Assembly (NCBI GenBank): GCA_963930775.1 | Contig: OZ005707.1 | Coordinates: forward strand, 6,324,001 to 6,388,000 | DNA: 64,000 nucleotides | From: Cliona cf. orientalis | Taxonomy: Eukaryota > Porifera > Demospongiae > Clionaida > Clionaidae | Direction of reading: 5' to 3' | In this document: positions 46,101 through 59,900 of the stretch, one piece after another | Position numbering within the stretch: the first letter of the stretch is position 1 | How the letters are laid out: every line of letters begins with the position of its first letter | Translations under genes and position numbers: made by a program | Notes under the pieces: generated by a model | What the model was told of the DNA's origin: nothing | The model's input: only the letters and a program-made list of their open reading frames with translations | Databases searched by the model: none

Positions 46101-49100
46101 GCGAGAAAGGAGACAAAGGCGATACTGTAAGCTAGCCTACTCAAATACAGCAGTATATAGCTGCAGCACACAACAAAATGTATCATACTTGTGCTAAATT
46201 TGATGGTTAAACATTGCCAGTGCATTATGTGGTGTGGTGGTCGGATTAAATATGCCCACTAAGCTCCTTTAGAAGCCAAGCAGTGATTATTAAACGTTAA
46301 TTGAATGCCTGGGGGAAACCTACAGGCACCTTAAGGGCCTCAAGGTGTCAATATTCGCCATTGAGGTGGTTAGAATTTCAAAATTGATAGTCTGCTAAAG
46401 CATACACTGCATTTGATGACTGAGGCCTCGTTAGGTCCAACAGCTGTCCACAGTTTGTACACAGAGAAATTTACACTCCGTCTTTGATCGACATTGTTCT
46501 GTTGCTGTATGTACTGTGATCCATGCTTGCTTGCTTGTAGGGAGAGAAAGGTGATAAAGGAGATCGTGGTGAAACAGGGATAGCCGGCAGGGCTGGAAAA
46601 CCTGGACTCAATGTAATAATTAATACCATGATTGCATACTGTCTAGCACCTTATATATATATATTTTTAACTTTAGGGCAGTGCTGGACCACCTGGCCCC
46701 CAAGGACCTCCAGGAGAAGCAGGGGAACCAGGGACGACTGGAGCACCAGGAAGAGAGGTGAATTATTATGGGATAATTTACATCAATTTTCATATTTGAC
46801 TCTCACACAATAATATAGGGTCCTGCTGGACCTCCAGGACCTCCAGGATTAACTGGAAGGAAAGGACGACCAGGAAACCCAGTAATAGAAACAGCTGCTT
46901 CTAATTATTTATGCACAAATTTATTACTATTATATTTTCTGTGCTATGTATATAGGGTGAACCAGGAGCAGATGGTGGGCTTGGAATGAAGGGTGAAAAG
47001 GGCGAATCAGGCAGAGCTGGAAAACCTGTACAGATGCTTGATTGTTCATTCTTTTATGCACAGTTATTCTTATTCATCTGAATCTTTGTTTCTAACCATG
47101 CAGGGAGCAAATGGAGATCCAGGACTGCCTGGTGAAGCAGGCGACCCAGGCCAAACAGGGCTGCCTGGAAAACCTGTATGTATTACAACCATTATTTTTA
47201 CATAATTCAATTATGGTGAAACAAAGAAAGATTCTCTGTGGATGACTTACACTTTTGTAATACTTGCCGTTGTCCGTCCACAAAGAATCTTTGTTTGTTT
47301 CTATGCAGATACCAACTGATAGGTGATGTCATTTTATATGACGAGTGTGCATAATTATTATGTGTAAGTCTTGTACTTTGTACTTATTATAGGGCTTAAA
47401 TGGAGAGCCAGGTCCACCCGGTGAAGATGGTACACCAGGGTCACAAGGTCGACCTGGAAAAATGGTACATATTTCCCTTTATTAGAGAGACTGATCATTA
47501 ACGCTAGCTACTGAACTATAGGGTCTACCAGGAACACCCGGAGATCCGGGAGACCCAGGAACACCAGGGAGAAGAGGACCACCTGGAAAAAATGTACACA
47601 TCATAATATTATCATGGGAATTTTGGCAAAAGCATAAATTTAATTACTTCATCATCATGCATGCATGCACACCTATGATGCACCCTAATCATCAACATTA
47701 ATTTCTTAACAATATTCGCCTTAGTTGGCCTATATGATCTAGGATGTAATATTGTTTTGTATTTTAGGGTTTGGACGGTGATCCAGGAGACGCAGGTGAA
47801 CCAGGGGAGCCAGGCCAGAGTGGTCTTCCTGGGAAGAACGGTACAGCTGGTCCCCCAGGGAGAGATGGAGAGCCTGGGGAACCAGGGAGAGCTGGACTCC
47901 CAGGAAAAGTAGTAAGTCATTGGCAGGAAGTTTCTTCCCAACCTTATAATTATTATGTTTGGAGAACCCTGAATTAATATTAGCATTGTTATAATAATTA
48001 TAGCTGCATAGACCTAATAAGAACTGAAAAGGCTTTTTGAGTATTACAATATTCATTGTATATATATAGCAAGGTTATATTAAACACTTGATAAGGCTAT
48101 GCATTGCGTGATCTTTAGGGTCCACAGGGAGTAATGGGTCCCCCGGGACCAAAAGGAGATTATGGAGAGAACGGTACGGTGGGTGATCCGGGAGAGAAGG
48201 GTGACAAAGGTGACACCGGTGAACCCGGACAACGGGGACTCCCTGGGAAAATGGTCAGTAATTAATCATTTGATGTCAATATAAAATCAAAAATTAATGT
48301 GATGATTGATAGGGATTGCCTGGAATGAAAGGAGAAGATGGACTCACAGGACGAACGGGGAAGCCAGGTGTAGCGGTAAGATAATCATAATTATAATGAT
48401 TTGGATTTCAAATTTTATAATTTGCAATAATTACAGGGTCCCCCAGGTCCCAAAGGAGAGTCTGGTGAGGAAGGAGAGCCGGGAAGAATGGGACTGCCTG
48501 GAAAAAATGTGAACAAAGAGTAGCCAATGACGTGAAAATTGAATGTGATAATGGACATCATTTTCATGCAGGGTCAAAAAGGTGATCATGGAGATCCAGG
48601 GGAGCCAGGCAACGATGGCCTTCCAGGAAGACGAGGTCAACCGGGAAAAAATGTGAGTCAATTGTAGCTGCCACACTTCGATCTACCTATGGATCTATCA
48701 TTAACCCAACTGGGCAAAATTAATTAAAGTGTACTAATGGACTTTTATTCATTAGATAATGAGGGAGTATCTCCAAACTAACCTCCTAGTATATGTATCA
48801 TGCAACTGCAGGGTCTGCCTGGATTGCCTGGACGTAATGGAAGTGACGGTGTGGATGGAGAACCTGGTGACCCTGGAATGACCGGAAAGCCAGTTAGTTC
48901 ATATCTTGCATGAAAATAATGATATTGAATATCACTCAAAACTCTACATGCAGGGACGAAAAGGTGATCTTGGACCAAAAGGCGACCCAGGAGAGCCTGG
49001 ACAGAGAGGACTGCCTGGGAAAATGGTAACTTTAATAATTCACACCGTCACCAAGAGTACTATACATGACTCTTGCGATGACTATCATTGTTTCACTGTG

Positions 49101-52100
49101 TAGGGCCAACATGGAGCTCCAGGGGAGGATGGCCTACCAGGCACTCCTGGGAGAACTGGCAAATCTGTAAGTTCAATCTCCAATATGCTATTAATTTTAT
49201 AACTATTCTGCAATTATTTAAAGGGTTCTCCGGGAAGTAAGGGTGACGCTGGCGAGAAGGGTGCACCAGGTCAGAGGGGAGGCAAAGGCTTACCTGGTGC
49301 TCCAGGTGACCCCGGCGAACCTGGGCAAATGGGACTCACTGGAAAACCAGTAAGAATTAATACTCAGCATGTAATGTTATGCTACAGCCTCGAACTCTCT
49401 CTCTCTCTCACGATAAAGTGCCTTGTTCGAGGCTTAGACATACGACACATAATGTTGCAATTATGAGCAGTTGCATTATGACCTTCTCTGATAGGGCCGT
49501 TCTGGAGAGAAAGGAAGTAAGGGAGATCCAGGAAGGAAAGGTGTGCCTGGACTGAAGGTAAGTTTATATTATACACAATTGAAAATATTATCATTTAGAC
49601 TGTACACAGTGATTATGAGTTGTTGTTTTTTGTGTGCATTGGAAATTTTCACAAATTAAACAAATTAAACACTCAGGGAGCACGAGGTACTGACGGTGAA
49701 AAGGGTGATCCTGGAGAACCTGGAAGCATGGGACTGCCTGGGAAAAATGTTCGTGAATAAATTAATTATTAATAAAAAAAATACACCTTAATAACCACAG
49801 GGTCGCCCTGGAAACGATGGTGATCCTGGTCCAGCTGGTGAACCAGGATCAATGGGACTGCCTGGAAAAACAGTAAGTGCAGATCAAAATTAATGATGTT
49901 TAGGTAGAAAAAATTGTATCTTGTATATGCTTTAGGGAAGGCCAGGCACACCAGGTGAAGATGGACTCCCGGGAAGAATTGGGAAGCCTGGACCACGGGT
50001 ATATTATGCTTCAGATATTATTATAAAATTCAATTATGTATGAGATAATTATGTTATCTATGCAAAGGGTATGCAAGGAGAGAAAGGAGAAATCGGTCCA
50101 GAAGGAACGCCAGGTCAAATGGGATTACCAGGGAAAAATGTAAGTAAACCAAACACAATGCATACTTATGCATGGGCCATGCACCCTATTCAATTTTGGA
50201 CAGTTAAATGAAAGGGCAAAATTTGCACTTAAGCTTACATTATCCTCAAGTATCCTTAAGCATCCTGCTAGCTTCTGTGAGAATGACACCTTGAACAGTA
50301 TCGTCCATCCACATGTAGGGACAACCTGGAATAGATGGACCACCAGGACCTCCAGTAAGTAGCTATGAATATCTTATCGGACTCACAAAAAATTATTGTG
50401 ATACGATCATCCTCCTCTATACTCAAAGGGCCCGCAAGGTCCAATTGGACCAAAAGGCGACATGGGAAGAGCTGGCTCAAGAGGTGTACCGGGAAAGGAG
50501 GGGCCAGAGGGACCCATTGGCCCTAAAGGAATGCAAGGAACGAGAGGAGAGCAGGTAAATTAATCATTACTAACAAGATATCTATTTTATCAATGAACCC
50601 ATGCACTTTTTTTCCTTTCGATCGCTTTGAATGTATCAATGACAGGGAATGATTGGTCCAAAGGTACGTTCAACTACAGTCGACCTCAGTCGTACAGTAT
50701 TGTACTATCATCATTCTTGTAACTATATGATTTTTGTTGTAAATTTCTTGATCAGGGAGACCCAGGTCCACCTGGTAGCAGGGGAATACCAGGCAAGCAG
50801 GGGCTTCCCGGAGAAGATGGATTGGATGGAGAGCCGGGGCTGGACGGAGATGATGGGGAACCTGGAACCCCTGGAGCAAGAGGTGACTACATTAATGAAG
50901 AAGCAACTATTGAGCTCAGGAAGAAGTTACGATCTCCATGATTGTTTCAGTTATCTGAGCAAATTATATATAAAATTTTCGCCTTAAATAATATGTTTTC
51001 ATATTCTGCTGTTTCTCTTGTCTAGGTGTTCCTGGTAAGCTGGGTCTCCCAGGTCGTCCGGGAGCCAGGGGGCTGCCAGGAAAGATAGGCCCAGCAGGTC
51101 CCCCTGGACCGAAAGGAGAAACGGGAATGGAAGGAGAACCCGGAAGCATGGGACTTCCTGGAAAGAGAGTAAGAACATAATTATAAGGCTAAAGAATATT
51201 ATAGCCGTGGTGGGTGTAGTTTGGGTGGAGTTTGTGACCATATCAAAGAAAAATATAATTATCCATAATTATGGGAGAGGGATACTACGAGAATGAAACT
51301 ATGCTTCTGCTAACAAAGGCCTGCAAGAGAACACTGAATGCATGAAATCAACAGTCATTACAGTTGAAGATCAATAATATTATTTATCAACAATACATGT
51401 CATATTACATAGGGAGTGCCTGGCATGAGGGGCCTTCCAGGAAAGACGGGGATTAAAGGATCAGACGGAGTACCTGGAACCAATGGAACGGAGGGTGTCC
51501 CCGGCTCTCGAGGAGTCCCCGGCAAATCTGGTCGAGATGGAACACCAGGAAGAGTTGGCCTGCCGGGGAAGACTGGTAGACCCGGCTCAAGGGGAATCCC
51601 CGGAAAGCCTGGCCCAGAGGGACAGCCGGGAAGAAGCGGACTGCCAGGAAAATGTACGTTCAAGAAGACTACTAAAATAAATGTTTCTAGCATTAATTGT
51701 AAGTAAGATGCAGTTATGGAGTTCTATGTTTAAACTCAAAAAGTAACGAGGGAAATTATCAGATCCAAAACCCCAAAGGGATTACTGCTAAAATTTCACA
51801 ATATAGACAGCTTATGACGCATTTTTAACAATTTTCAAGGGGCTAGCCACTTATTTCTTTCAACTGCAGCTGGAAGGGATGGAAGTGATGGAGACCCTGG
51901 AGCTGAAGGGCCGAGGGGAAGTCCAGGGGCGAGAGGGATACCTGGAAAATCGGGAATACCAGGAATGACAGGACTGCCGGGAAAAACAGGGATGAGAGGT
52001 CCAGCTGGAACCCCTGGAATCAATGGAATGCCTGGGAGGAATGGAACAGATGGAGAACCGGGAGATGTGGTATGTGGATTCTGAAAACGAAAAAGAAGAT

Positions 52101-53618
52101 TTAATGTGTGCACAATGATGAGCTTAAATTTAAAACTGCAGGGATTCAACGGCACTAAAGGAGAGAAAGGAAACCAAGGCATCCCTGGAACTGTATTTGG
52201 TAAGCATACACTGCACAGTAACACAATAATAATATTATCAGGAATGACAAAATTATGACATTTTTTAACGATCCACAGCGGTTGAAGGTCCTCCAGGTAT
52301 GAAGGGTAGAATAGGAGAGAAAGGTGACCTTGGACTGATGGGCCGGCCTGGAAATGACGGGGACAGAGGTCGTGTTGGGCCCACGGGAAGAAAGGGAGAC
52401 AGAGGAGATGAAGGTAAATCTGAGGCTATAATTATGTAATTATTAAGCATTACAAGATTTTATATGGTTGCCCTGCATATAATATTATTATAGGAGTGAA
52501 GGGCTGCAAAGGAGAGAGAGGACTCCAGGGAGACACTGGTGTGAAAGGTGACAGAGGTGATCCTGGAGGGCAAAAGGGCGATCAAGGAATTGCCGGACCT
52601 AAAGGTGAGCCACTGAAATAAACTTGGCCATCTTACATCAGGGATTTCCCACCCCTGAGGAGGTTGCTCCATAGAATCTCTATAGTGTACTCAGGGATTA
52701 GTACTAAAGTATTATTACTGAAACTATGTACATGTATGATATTATCTAATTTTAAGAATCAGCAATTTATAATCCGCCGTTCTAGGTGACAAAGGTGATA
52801 CTGGAGAGGTTGGTCCAAAGGGCAACCAAGGGTCGATAGGTTCGCAGGGAGAGAGGGGAACAAGAGGCCCCATTGGTCGAAAAGGAGATGCAGGTGACGA
52901 AGGGGTCAAAGGTTGCAAAGGAGATGGCGGAGAGAAGGGACAGAAAGGATCTGTCGGAAGAAAAGGTCCCCCTGGTTTGGATGGATCCCCTGGAGTTGGA
53001 CCAGTGAGTGTCTGTTGGCAGAAAAAAAAATTTTTTTGTGTATATGCTCAGCCTCATCCACTGGCCCATTCCTATGTTGCCCACTTTTTAGGCTAAGAAT
53101 GTGGTCTGGGAATGAGATTGGCTTTGATTAAACTAGCACCATAATCAGCAAGAGCTCAGCTGTTCTGGTATTTTTTTTCCTCCCTAGGTTCAAATCTTCC
53201 AGACGTTTCAGGAGCTGAATGACTCTGAATTCTCGTCGACAATTGGAGTGCTAGGATTTGTCATGGACACACAGTTTCTCTATGTCAGCACTCCAGTGGG
53301 ATGGCTAGCAGTCAAGGTAGGGGCAAAATGTCATGCATAATACTGACATGCTGCATGGTAGCTAAACGCAAAAAAATTACATTGTGTAAAGATATTTAGA
53401 GGATGGGGAGCGTAAGGAAATAAATGTAAATGAATCCCTGATATGCATACACACAATATCATACATAATTATTATTATTACAGAGTAGTGATGGAAGTGG
53501 CAGCACATCAGATCCGATCGGGAAGAGATCAGTCCGTGAGACTGAAGAGAGGAGGAGAGACAATAGCACCAGTAGCAGGAAAATAACCAGGATAAGACGA
53601 TTCAGCCAGGTAGGATGA
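43139..53618 (+). CDS. Multi-exon collagen with TSPN/LamG-like N-domain and XV/XVIII-type trimerisation domain
   Basis: Exon 1 encodes a signal peptide ([20 protein letters not shown]). Exon 2 (about 43604-44118) encodes a ~170-residue globular domain ([32 protein letters not shown]) that resembles TSPN/laminin-G-like heads of non-fibrillar collagens. From 44417 more than 40 short exons, each starting on a Gly codon after AG and mostly 54-100 bases, encode Gly-X-Y repeats. The last Gly-X-Y part (52494-53004) is hydrophilic, with two RGD tripeptides (GDRGDEG, GDRGDPG) and paired Cys in KGC. The end, [20 protein letters not shown] then [13 protein letters not shown], resembles the trimerisation domain of multiplexins (XV/XVIII). 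The tail is basic ([13 protein letters not shown] 53616-53618). No endostatin domain seen. The gene could extend if the final CAG|GTAGGA is used as a donor. Confidence 0.8.
46136..46536. other. Long intron within the collagen gene
   Basis: About 400 bases between Gly-X-Y exons, unusually long for this gene. Contains no Gly-X-Y sequence or other exon that I can see. Confidence 0.5.
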
Positions 53619-53923
53619 TAGCATATAGCAGCACACACTCCACTAGTCATTTTTTGAATATCTTCTTCTATCTTTTGTCGAAGTTATTATGCATTTTAAA
53701 GTCTCATCAATTAGTAAAATGAAAACTTTGCATGTTGCGTTGGGAACGGAGACAAGATTCTTGCATTAAACTCCAATAATAACAATTATGAGCCACTGAT
53801 TCAGAAATAAATACTTAATATCTACTAGAGCAAGATATGAAAAGTTTAATATAAAACGGCAAACTTCTACATGGACGATTTCATAACAAAAATATAGCAA
53901 CATACTAAGTGATCTTTGCTACG
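53619..53923. other. Convergent intergenic gap, with poly(A) signal
   Basis: AATAAA at 53806-53811 suits the 3' end of the collagen gene. No coding. Confidence 0.5.
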
Positions 53924-56900
53924 TTACGTGAGGGCGTCTTGATCAGTCTGAGATTGAAGTTTGCTCACTGCTAGTTCTTTGTTCTTAATGGCTGTCTCTA
54001 CTGTGGGGTCGCTGCGCCCCAGGTGAACCTCGTAGATTTCGATGGCGTGAGTGAAATACGGCACAGCTTGCTCGAAATTTCCCTGCACGTTGAAGTAAAA
54101 ATTATGGCCTGGGCTCATCTCTGTTAGAGAGTATGCTCTACTTTATATACATGACATACATGTACAAGATAGTTCAGGCATGACCTTATGTGGATGGGGC
54201 CTTAACATTCGCAATTTTGTCTGTGCCGAACTGTACTAGAGCACGATAGACCCTTTACCCTATGTATACGATTGGGGTACATACTGGATACACCAAAATT
54301 AATATTTAATTTTACACATTTTCCATTTTGGGGGATGGTTATGAGCGCATAAGATCATCTTTGCACGGTACAATGCCATAGCCTTTGTAGTTGGCAGACG
54401 CATAGAGCATCAGCTTGTTCGCCTACCTGTAAACAGTAGAGGACGGCCAAGTTGTTCATGACCTTGCCAACACTCAAGTGCTCCTCACCGAGCTCAAGGA
54501 TTTTCAATCTCAACAGCTCTCTGCAGCAATGGAAACGATCAACAACAGCGACGCTCATACACTGGCACTAAAATTAATGATTGCTATGCTACAAATATTA
54601 TCACGGTAATAATATTATTGTGCGACCGCTAGGGAATTGGCTCACTGTAACACCACTCACTTTTGGTACATTTCAGCTTCTTCCAAATTTCCCTATTAAT
54701 AGAGTACAGCAAAAATGATATTATTATTATTAGTATGACATTGTGCAATTATTATGGCAGTAAATAAAATACCTGACTACGATACAATAGAGCCAAATTC
54801 TCAACCACGCTGGATATTTGAGAGTGACCTTCTGGAAAGTACTGCAAATGAGATAAGAAAAGAAAAAAAACAACGAACTGTTTGACTCATTTTAGAAAAA
54901 ATTAATGTGTGAAATGTGGACTGACCTTTGTGGCCACATCATAGGCCTTTTCGTAGAGCGGTGCGGTGAGATCAAACTTCTTGAACTGCATGTAAAAGGA
55001 GCCGAGATTCTTCAAGACTGCCAGAAAGTAGGTGTAGCTGTCCTCAGGAGGAAGACTTTCGACCAACTGTAGTGACTCCAAAAACCGTTCTTCGGCAACA
55101 CTGAAAATGTAAAAATTTGACCACATCATGAGTCATGCAATCATAATGTGTATTATGGTGGTATGAGGAATGGGGGATGTAAAGTGTGGTATGGGACATG
55201 GGAATGTGACTCACCCAGAATCTGCATAGATGGTATTGATGACTGCCAGTTCATTGGTTCTCCTGACCAGTTCCAGAGAGACGGGCTGCATTTCGTTGGA
55301 GCAAAAACTATCGAGCTCAGCAAATCTACTCCTCAAAATACTGCTTGGCTATATTATAGAGAAAAGGGATGAAAAGTCGTATCCGGATCCAGTTACACTG
55401 CTGAAATCTTACTGTCTGTTGAAGGCTTCTGTTCTGCTTAATAGCAAATGCTCTCTTGATTACAGCATCAGCCATATCATTCCTGCAACATATACACAAT
55501 ATCATGTAGCAGTGACTCACTGAGTGACGAGGGCCAGATACTATTATCAAGGGTAAGTTTACTCTTGCTACTATATATACCCTCTATACTTACTTTCCTT
55601 GCTTTTCGTAGACTTTACCCAAACTCTTCAGTACCTTCATGTGGATATACATACAATGTAGAATAAATGCTAGCGTTGACGTACAGTAATAACATTATTA
55701 TCATTTTGTACCTTGTGAGCCTGTGCTGACTCCTCTCCGTAGGTTAGCTCAAAGATTTGCAAAGCTTGGTTGTAGTAACCTTCAGATGTCCTATCAACAC
55801 AAAGAGAAGAAAAATAAGCCGACAATTTTTTGGCAATTTTTTAATGTACTAACGAGTATCTTCCAGCCACGTAGTGCAGGGATGCCAGCTCACACATCGT
55901 CATGGCAACCTCCACACCGTCCGGGTCAAACAGAGACTCGCACAGTTCCAGCGCATGTTGCAGAGAGGGAAGAGCCTGACGGAGAAAAGAGAAAGAAAAA
56001 AGAAGAAAGAGGTATTATCTAGCCTTACAGAAACTAGAGGACAATATTTTATGTTATTTGCCTCATCCAAGAATCCCAGATTTCTCAAAACCTTTCCAGT
56101 TGTCTCGTAAAGAGAAGCAATGTAAGCAGTCTCACCCTCCTCTGCAGATTAGCATTACCAACGATCAGATTTACAATTTTCTACGAATAATGACTCTATT
56201 CTACCAAGCTGAATAATTATACTCGCCTTCTTCTGATCTAGCCAGAGCATCTCGATACTGCAGGGCCATCTCTGTGACGCTGGCTCTGAGGTACTCCCAG
56301 TAGGCCAGCAGCTCTCCTGTCCTCCCGCTGCAAAGAAAGACAGTAAACGGTCTTCCTCCCTCTCTTTCCACACCCCCCTGATCCTCTCTCTCTCTCTCTC
56401 ACCTAGAGTAAAGGTGTAGCAGTACGTCCATATTGAGGATGGCATGAAACAGCTGCTCCTTTAGCTCGGCTCTCTTGAGTAACCATGGCAACTCCTCAGC
56501 ACATCGAGTCACTAAACTACTATCACTACACATCAGAAACAATACACAATAATATAACAGAGATTCATGGTTCTTCAGGAATGGGAATCAGACATGCACC
56601 ACTAATTCCATGCACATTTTAGAAATTCTAGGGAGGGGGAATCAACCTCCAAAATCAACACATGTATGTAGCATATAGCAGCTGCGCTGCTTAGATTTTA
56701 CAGCGTTATATACCTGGAGAGTTCAGAGAACAGGGTGACCAGTGGATCAGTCCACAGTAGCATGTACTCACAACTGGGGTCACAGGACAGCATCACGTGG
56801 ACACCTTCCTGCACCTGCAACAAAATTTCTGTTTGATCCGAAAATGAAAAAAAATTACACATGCAAAATAAATCACACAGTGTGGTAGCAAATGAAAGGC

Positions 56901-59900
56901 TGAGGATATTATAATATTATTATACAATTTCATATTTTTGTCACCACTGGCCCACCTGGTCGTGGCTGAGGTGGTAGAGGCCTCCAATCTCAGCCAAGAT
57001 GGCTCTCCTCTTCAGCTCCCGGAGCAAATAGAGGAGGGCACAGGGAGGCAAGGCGGTCAGCTGGGAGAGCTCACACACTGTTAGGCCATTCCTAGACCAG
57101 TAGATGAGCTGGAGAACCTGGGGAGGAGGAGGGGGAAGGAGGGATACAGGGAAAAAAAGCTCTATTTAGAGAAGAGAGAGAAAAAAAAGAGTGTTCTTCC
57201 TTAATTGGCAAGAAAAAAAAAACAAAAAGGAGGGCATAGTTTGGGTGGAGCCTGTAATCACATCAAAGATTTTGAATTCTCCCCATATACATGTGTATTC
57301 CCACATCAAAGGAAATTCTGTACTGTCTAAAGGCTTGCTGGACCAACATGCCCTATGTACGCTGGGGCTGGGGAGAACACTGAAAATGGTTAGAGTCTGT
57401 GATTGAGTTGTTACCTTCTCCAGGCAGCTGGCAATGAACTGGTTCTCGAAGGCAATCGTCTCTAGTACGTGCTGGATAAGGTCGGGGATTTCCTGCAGAA
57501 TACATGGAGAAGATACGAATAGGTAGATAGGATATGGTCAGTAGCCACAAGAGCTCTTAGCTGGAGAGATTACAAAAGTACATAGAAATTGATTATTATT
57601 GATCACCTGAAAGTTTTCAAATGATTCTATGACCTCATCCAACTTCAGTGGATCCTCCACATGTGAGAAAGTGCTGAGGGAAAATGGGACAATAACTAAG
57701 ATATTTCAGGGGTTCCAGGGGGAATGTACGTATACCTCAAAATGTGTTTAGTTGCGAGGACAGACCAGAGAGGCAGAGAGGGGGCACTCAGGCCAAGCAG
57801 CCCAGCCTGTACACATAGCATGAGCAATACACAGTATAGCCACACAATAATCCAGCAACTGGTTGGAGAGGCTACTACATCATGTCGTGTACGTACTGAC
57901 CTGTTCCTCTTCAATCACAGCAACTCCCTGTCTTTCTTGAACGGCTGTTATGATCTCACTGAGGTCACTCAGGGTCGGTGTGGGGAGAGTAGGAGATGGA
58001 AGAGCTCTGAGGACAGGCAATAGTATAATATTCTATACTTGGAACGATGCAAAAGCTTATTGTATAGTACCTCCATGCGTCAGGGTAATTGTCATTGGTA
58101 GCAGTTAGTACGGCACGAAGATTCTTGGGTAATGGCTTCAGCATCCAACCAAGGTGCTTCTCACAATCCTAGCACAGGAATGGAGGGAGAGAGAGGGAGA
58201 GAGAGAGGGACTAACAATGTTCATGATACTCCATACATCACAGACTTACTGTGATGAGATCCACACCATCGATGACTATAACTGCCTTCTCCGATTGCTC
58301 TTCCAGGTTAGTGGACAGCTTCTCCAACCAAGACGTGAAGCCTTCATCCAGCTGGACTGGGTGACTGGGAATCGGACCGCTCTCCTTGCAATAGTACATA
58401 ATCTGTCACAACCAACAGTAAAAAAAATTTAATACAGTTAGACAATGTTTTGGAGGTTTGCTCAGGATTCTACACAGAGCCTCTTCCATATTATTTGTAA
58501 CAAATTCTGCAATCTGATTGGTTGAAGACAGGTATGGATATCTAAATGTGATAATTTATAAATAATTTTATAACCCCTTCAAGTTTTTACAAGGCCTCGC
58601 AATTAGGAACAGAATATTAAATTATGTCCATTTAAGATTTCTATTTACTGTACACACAATTATGGACAGTTCCTTTCAGTCGCTCACACTCACAGAGACA
58701 GAGAGGTGATTTCATACCTTCTGAATGAAGCGTCGATAGATGAGTGTGGATTCTGCGCTAGACGAGCACAGTCCCCTCACAAAATGGTAGAGCACAAAGA
58801 TGTTCTCTCCGTACTTATCCTGCAGCTTTTCAACCCTTCAATCAATCATAAAGGAAGAAAAGAGAATAAGAAATGGCTACCAGGAGATTACCGTAGTTAA
58901 TCGAATACAATGCATGATCCAATTTAACACAAGAAATTAGCATTTTACGAATTCTCATAATGGTTATAATTATATGGAGTGATTGATGACCTTTACCAGA
59001 AAAATGCACATTTTTCGAAATTATTTTTTTCCATGTGCTGTATTAGATTAAGTACGGTATTAAGTAATTTAGAGAGTGGTGATCACAAGGATCTCCATCC
59101 CTGTGATCACCTAGCAGTTAAACAAAAAGGTCAGGTTCATGCATAATAAGAAGGGCTCAGAAGCAAAGTGGGCTAACCCCGAACTAAATATACCATTTAG
59201 CAGCCAGTGTTGATTTTCCCATTCCTGAGAGCCCAGTGACGAGGTACGTGGCCACGGGCCCTTCCTCTTCCAGGTAGCCATCAAGACGATCAAACACCTA
59301 CAGAGATGTGCTAAATTTGTAGGGTTGTTAGTACACGTATAATATTACAAATTGAGCACACTTGTGAGACAGATTTTTTGTCTGTGATAAATAGTATTTT
59401 TTTAAACTGTCCATAGTAATAATTTAAATTACACACCCTTATTAGATTAGCCATAATTGTGTTTTAAGGAGCTAATTACTACACACACTAATTGACTTAG
59501 ATCAGAGGAACTGACGTTTATTAAATTAGTTACTGATAATTAAAAGGGGCTACCTCATCCATAGCGATAGGGGTGGGTGGAGCGTTGGCGATCAATGCAG
59601 CAAACATGTCCTGCTGTTCTCTCTCCCACCTCATGTCCTCCAGCAGACGGATCCTCTCCATCACAGCATCACTGCCGTCCTGAACAGGCTCTAGCACACC
59701 AAACTCCTGCAATACAGTATCACATGCAACAAATAATAATAATACTACAGAACATTTACTACTCTCTGTAACAGAAAAAAAGAGTGAAAATTAAACATTA
59801 GGATAGCACTTCTAATTTTCCTAAACAATAATAGTTTGTACAGTTAAAGAGGCATCACCTCTTGATTCAGTAGTGGCATGCTCTTATGTGTACCTTCTTT

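Noticed and set aside
46628..46813. Open frames rich in Pro/Ser/Arg on either strand across the collagen exons
   Set aside because: They are other-frame readings of Gly-X-Y DNA; low complexity keeps these frames open without being coding.
50876..50940. Apparent RGD (GARGDYINE) in the collagen
   Set aside because: The codons for GDYINE lie after a donor (AGAG|GTGACT); the phase-1 exon joins to the next Gly-X-Y exon at about 51027, giving ARGVPGK instead.
55148..55372. Forward-strand open frame within NPHP3 TPR region
   Set aside because: Runs across NPHP3 exons on the opposite strand, which have clear TPR coding; a shadow frame.
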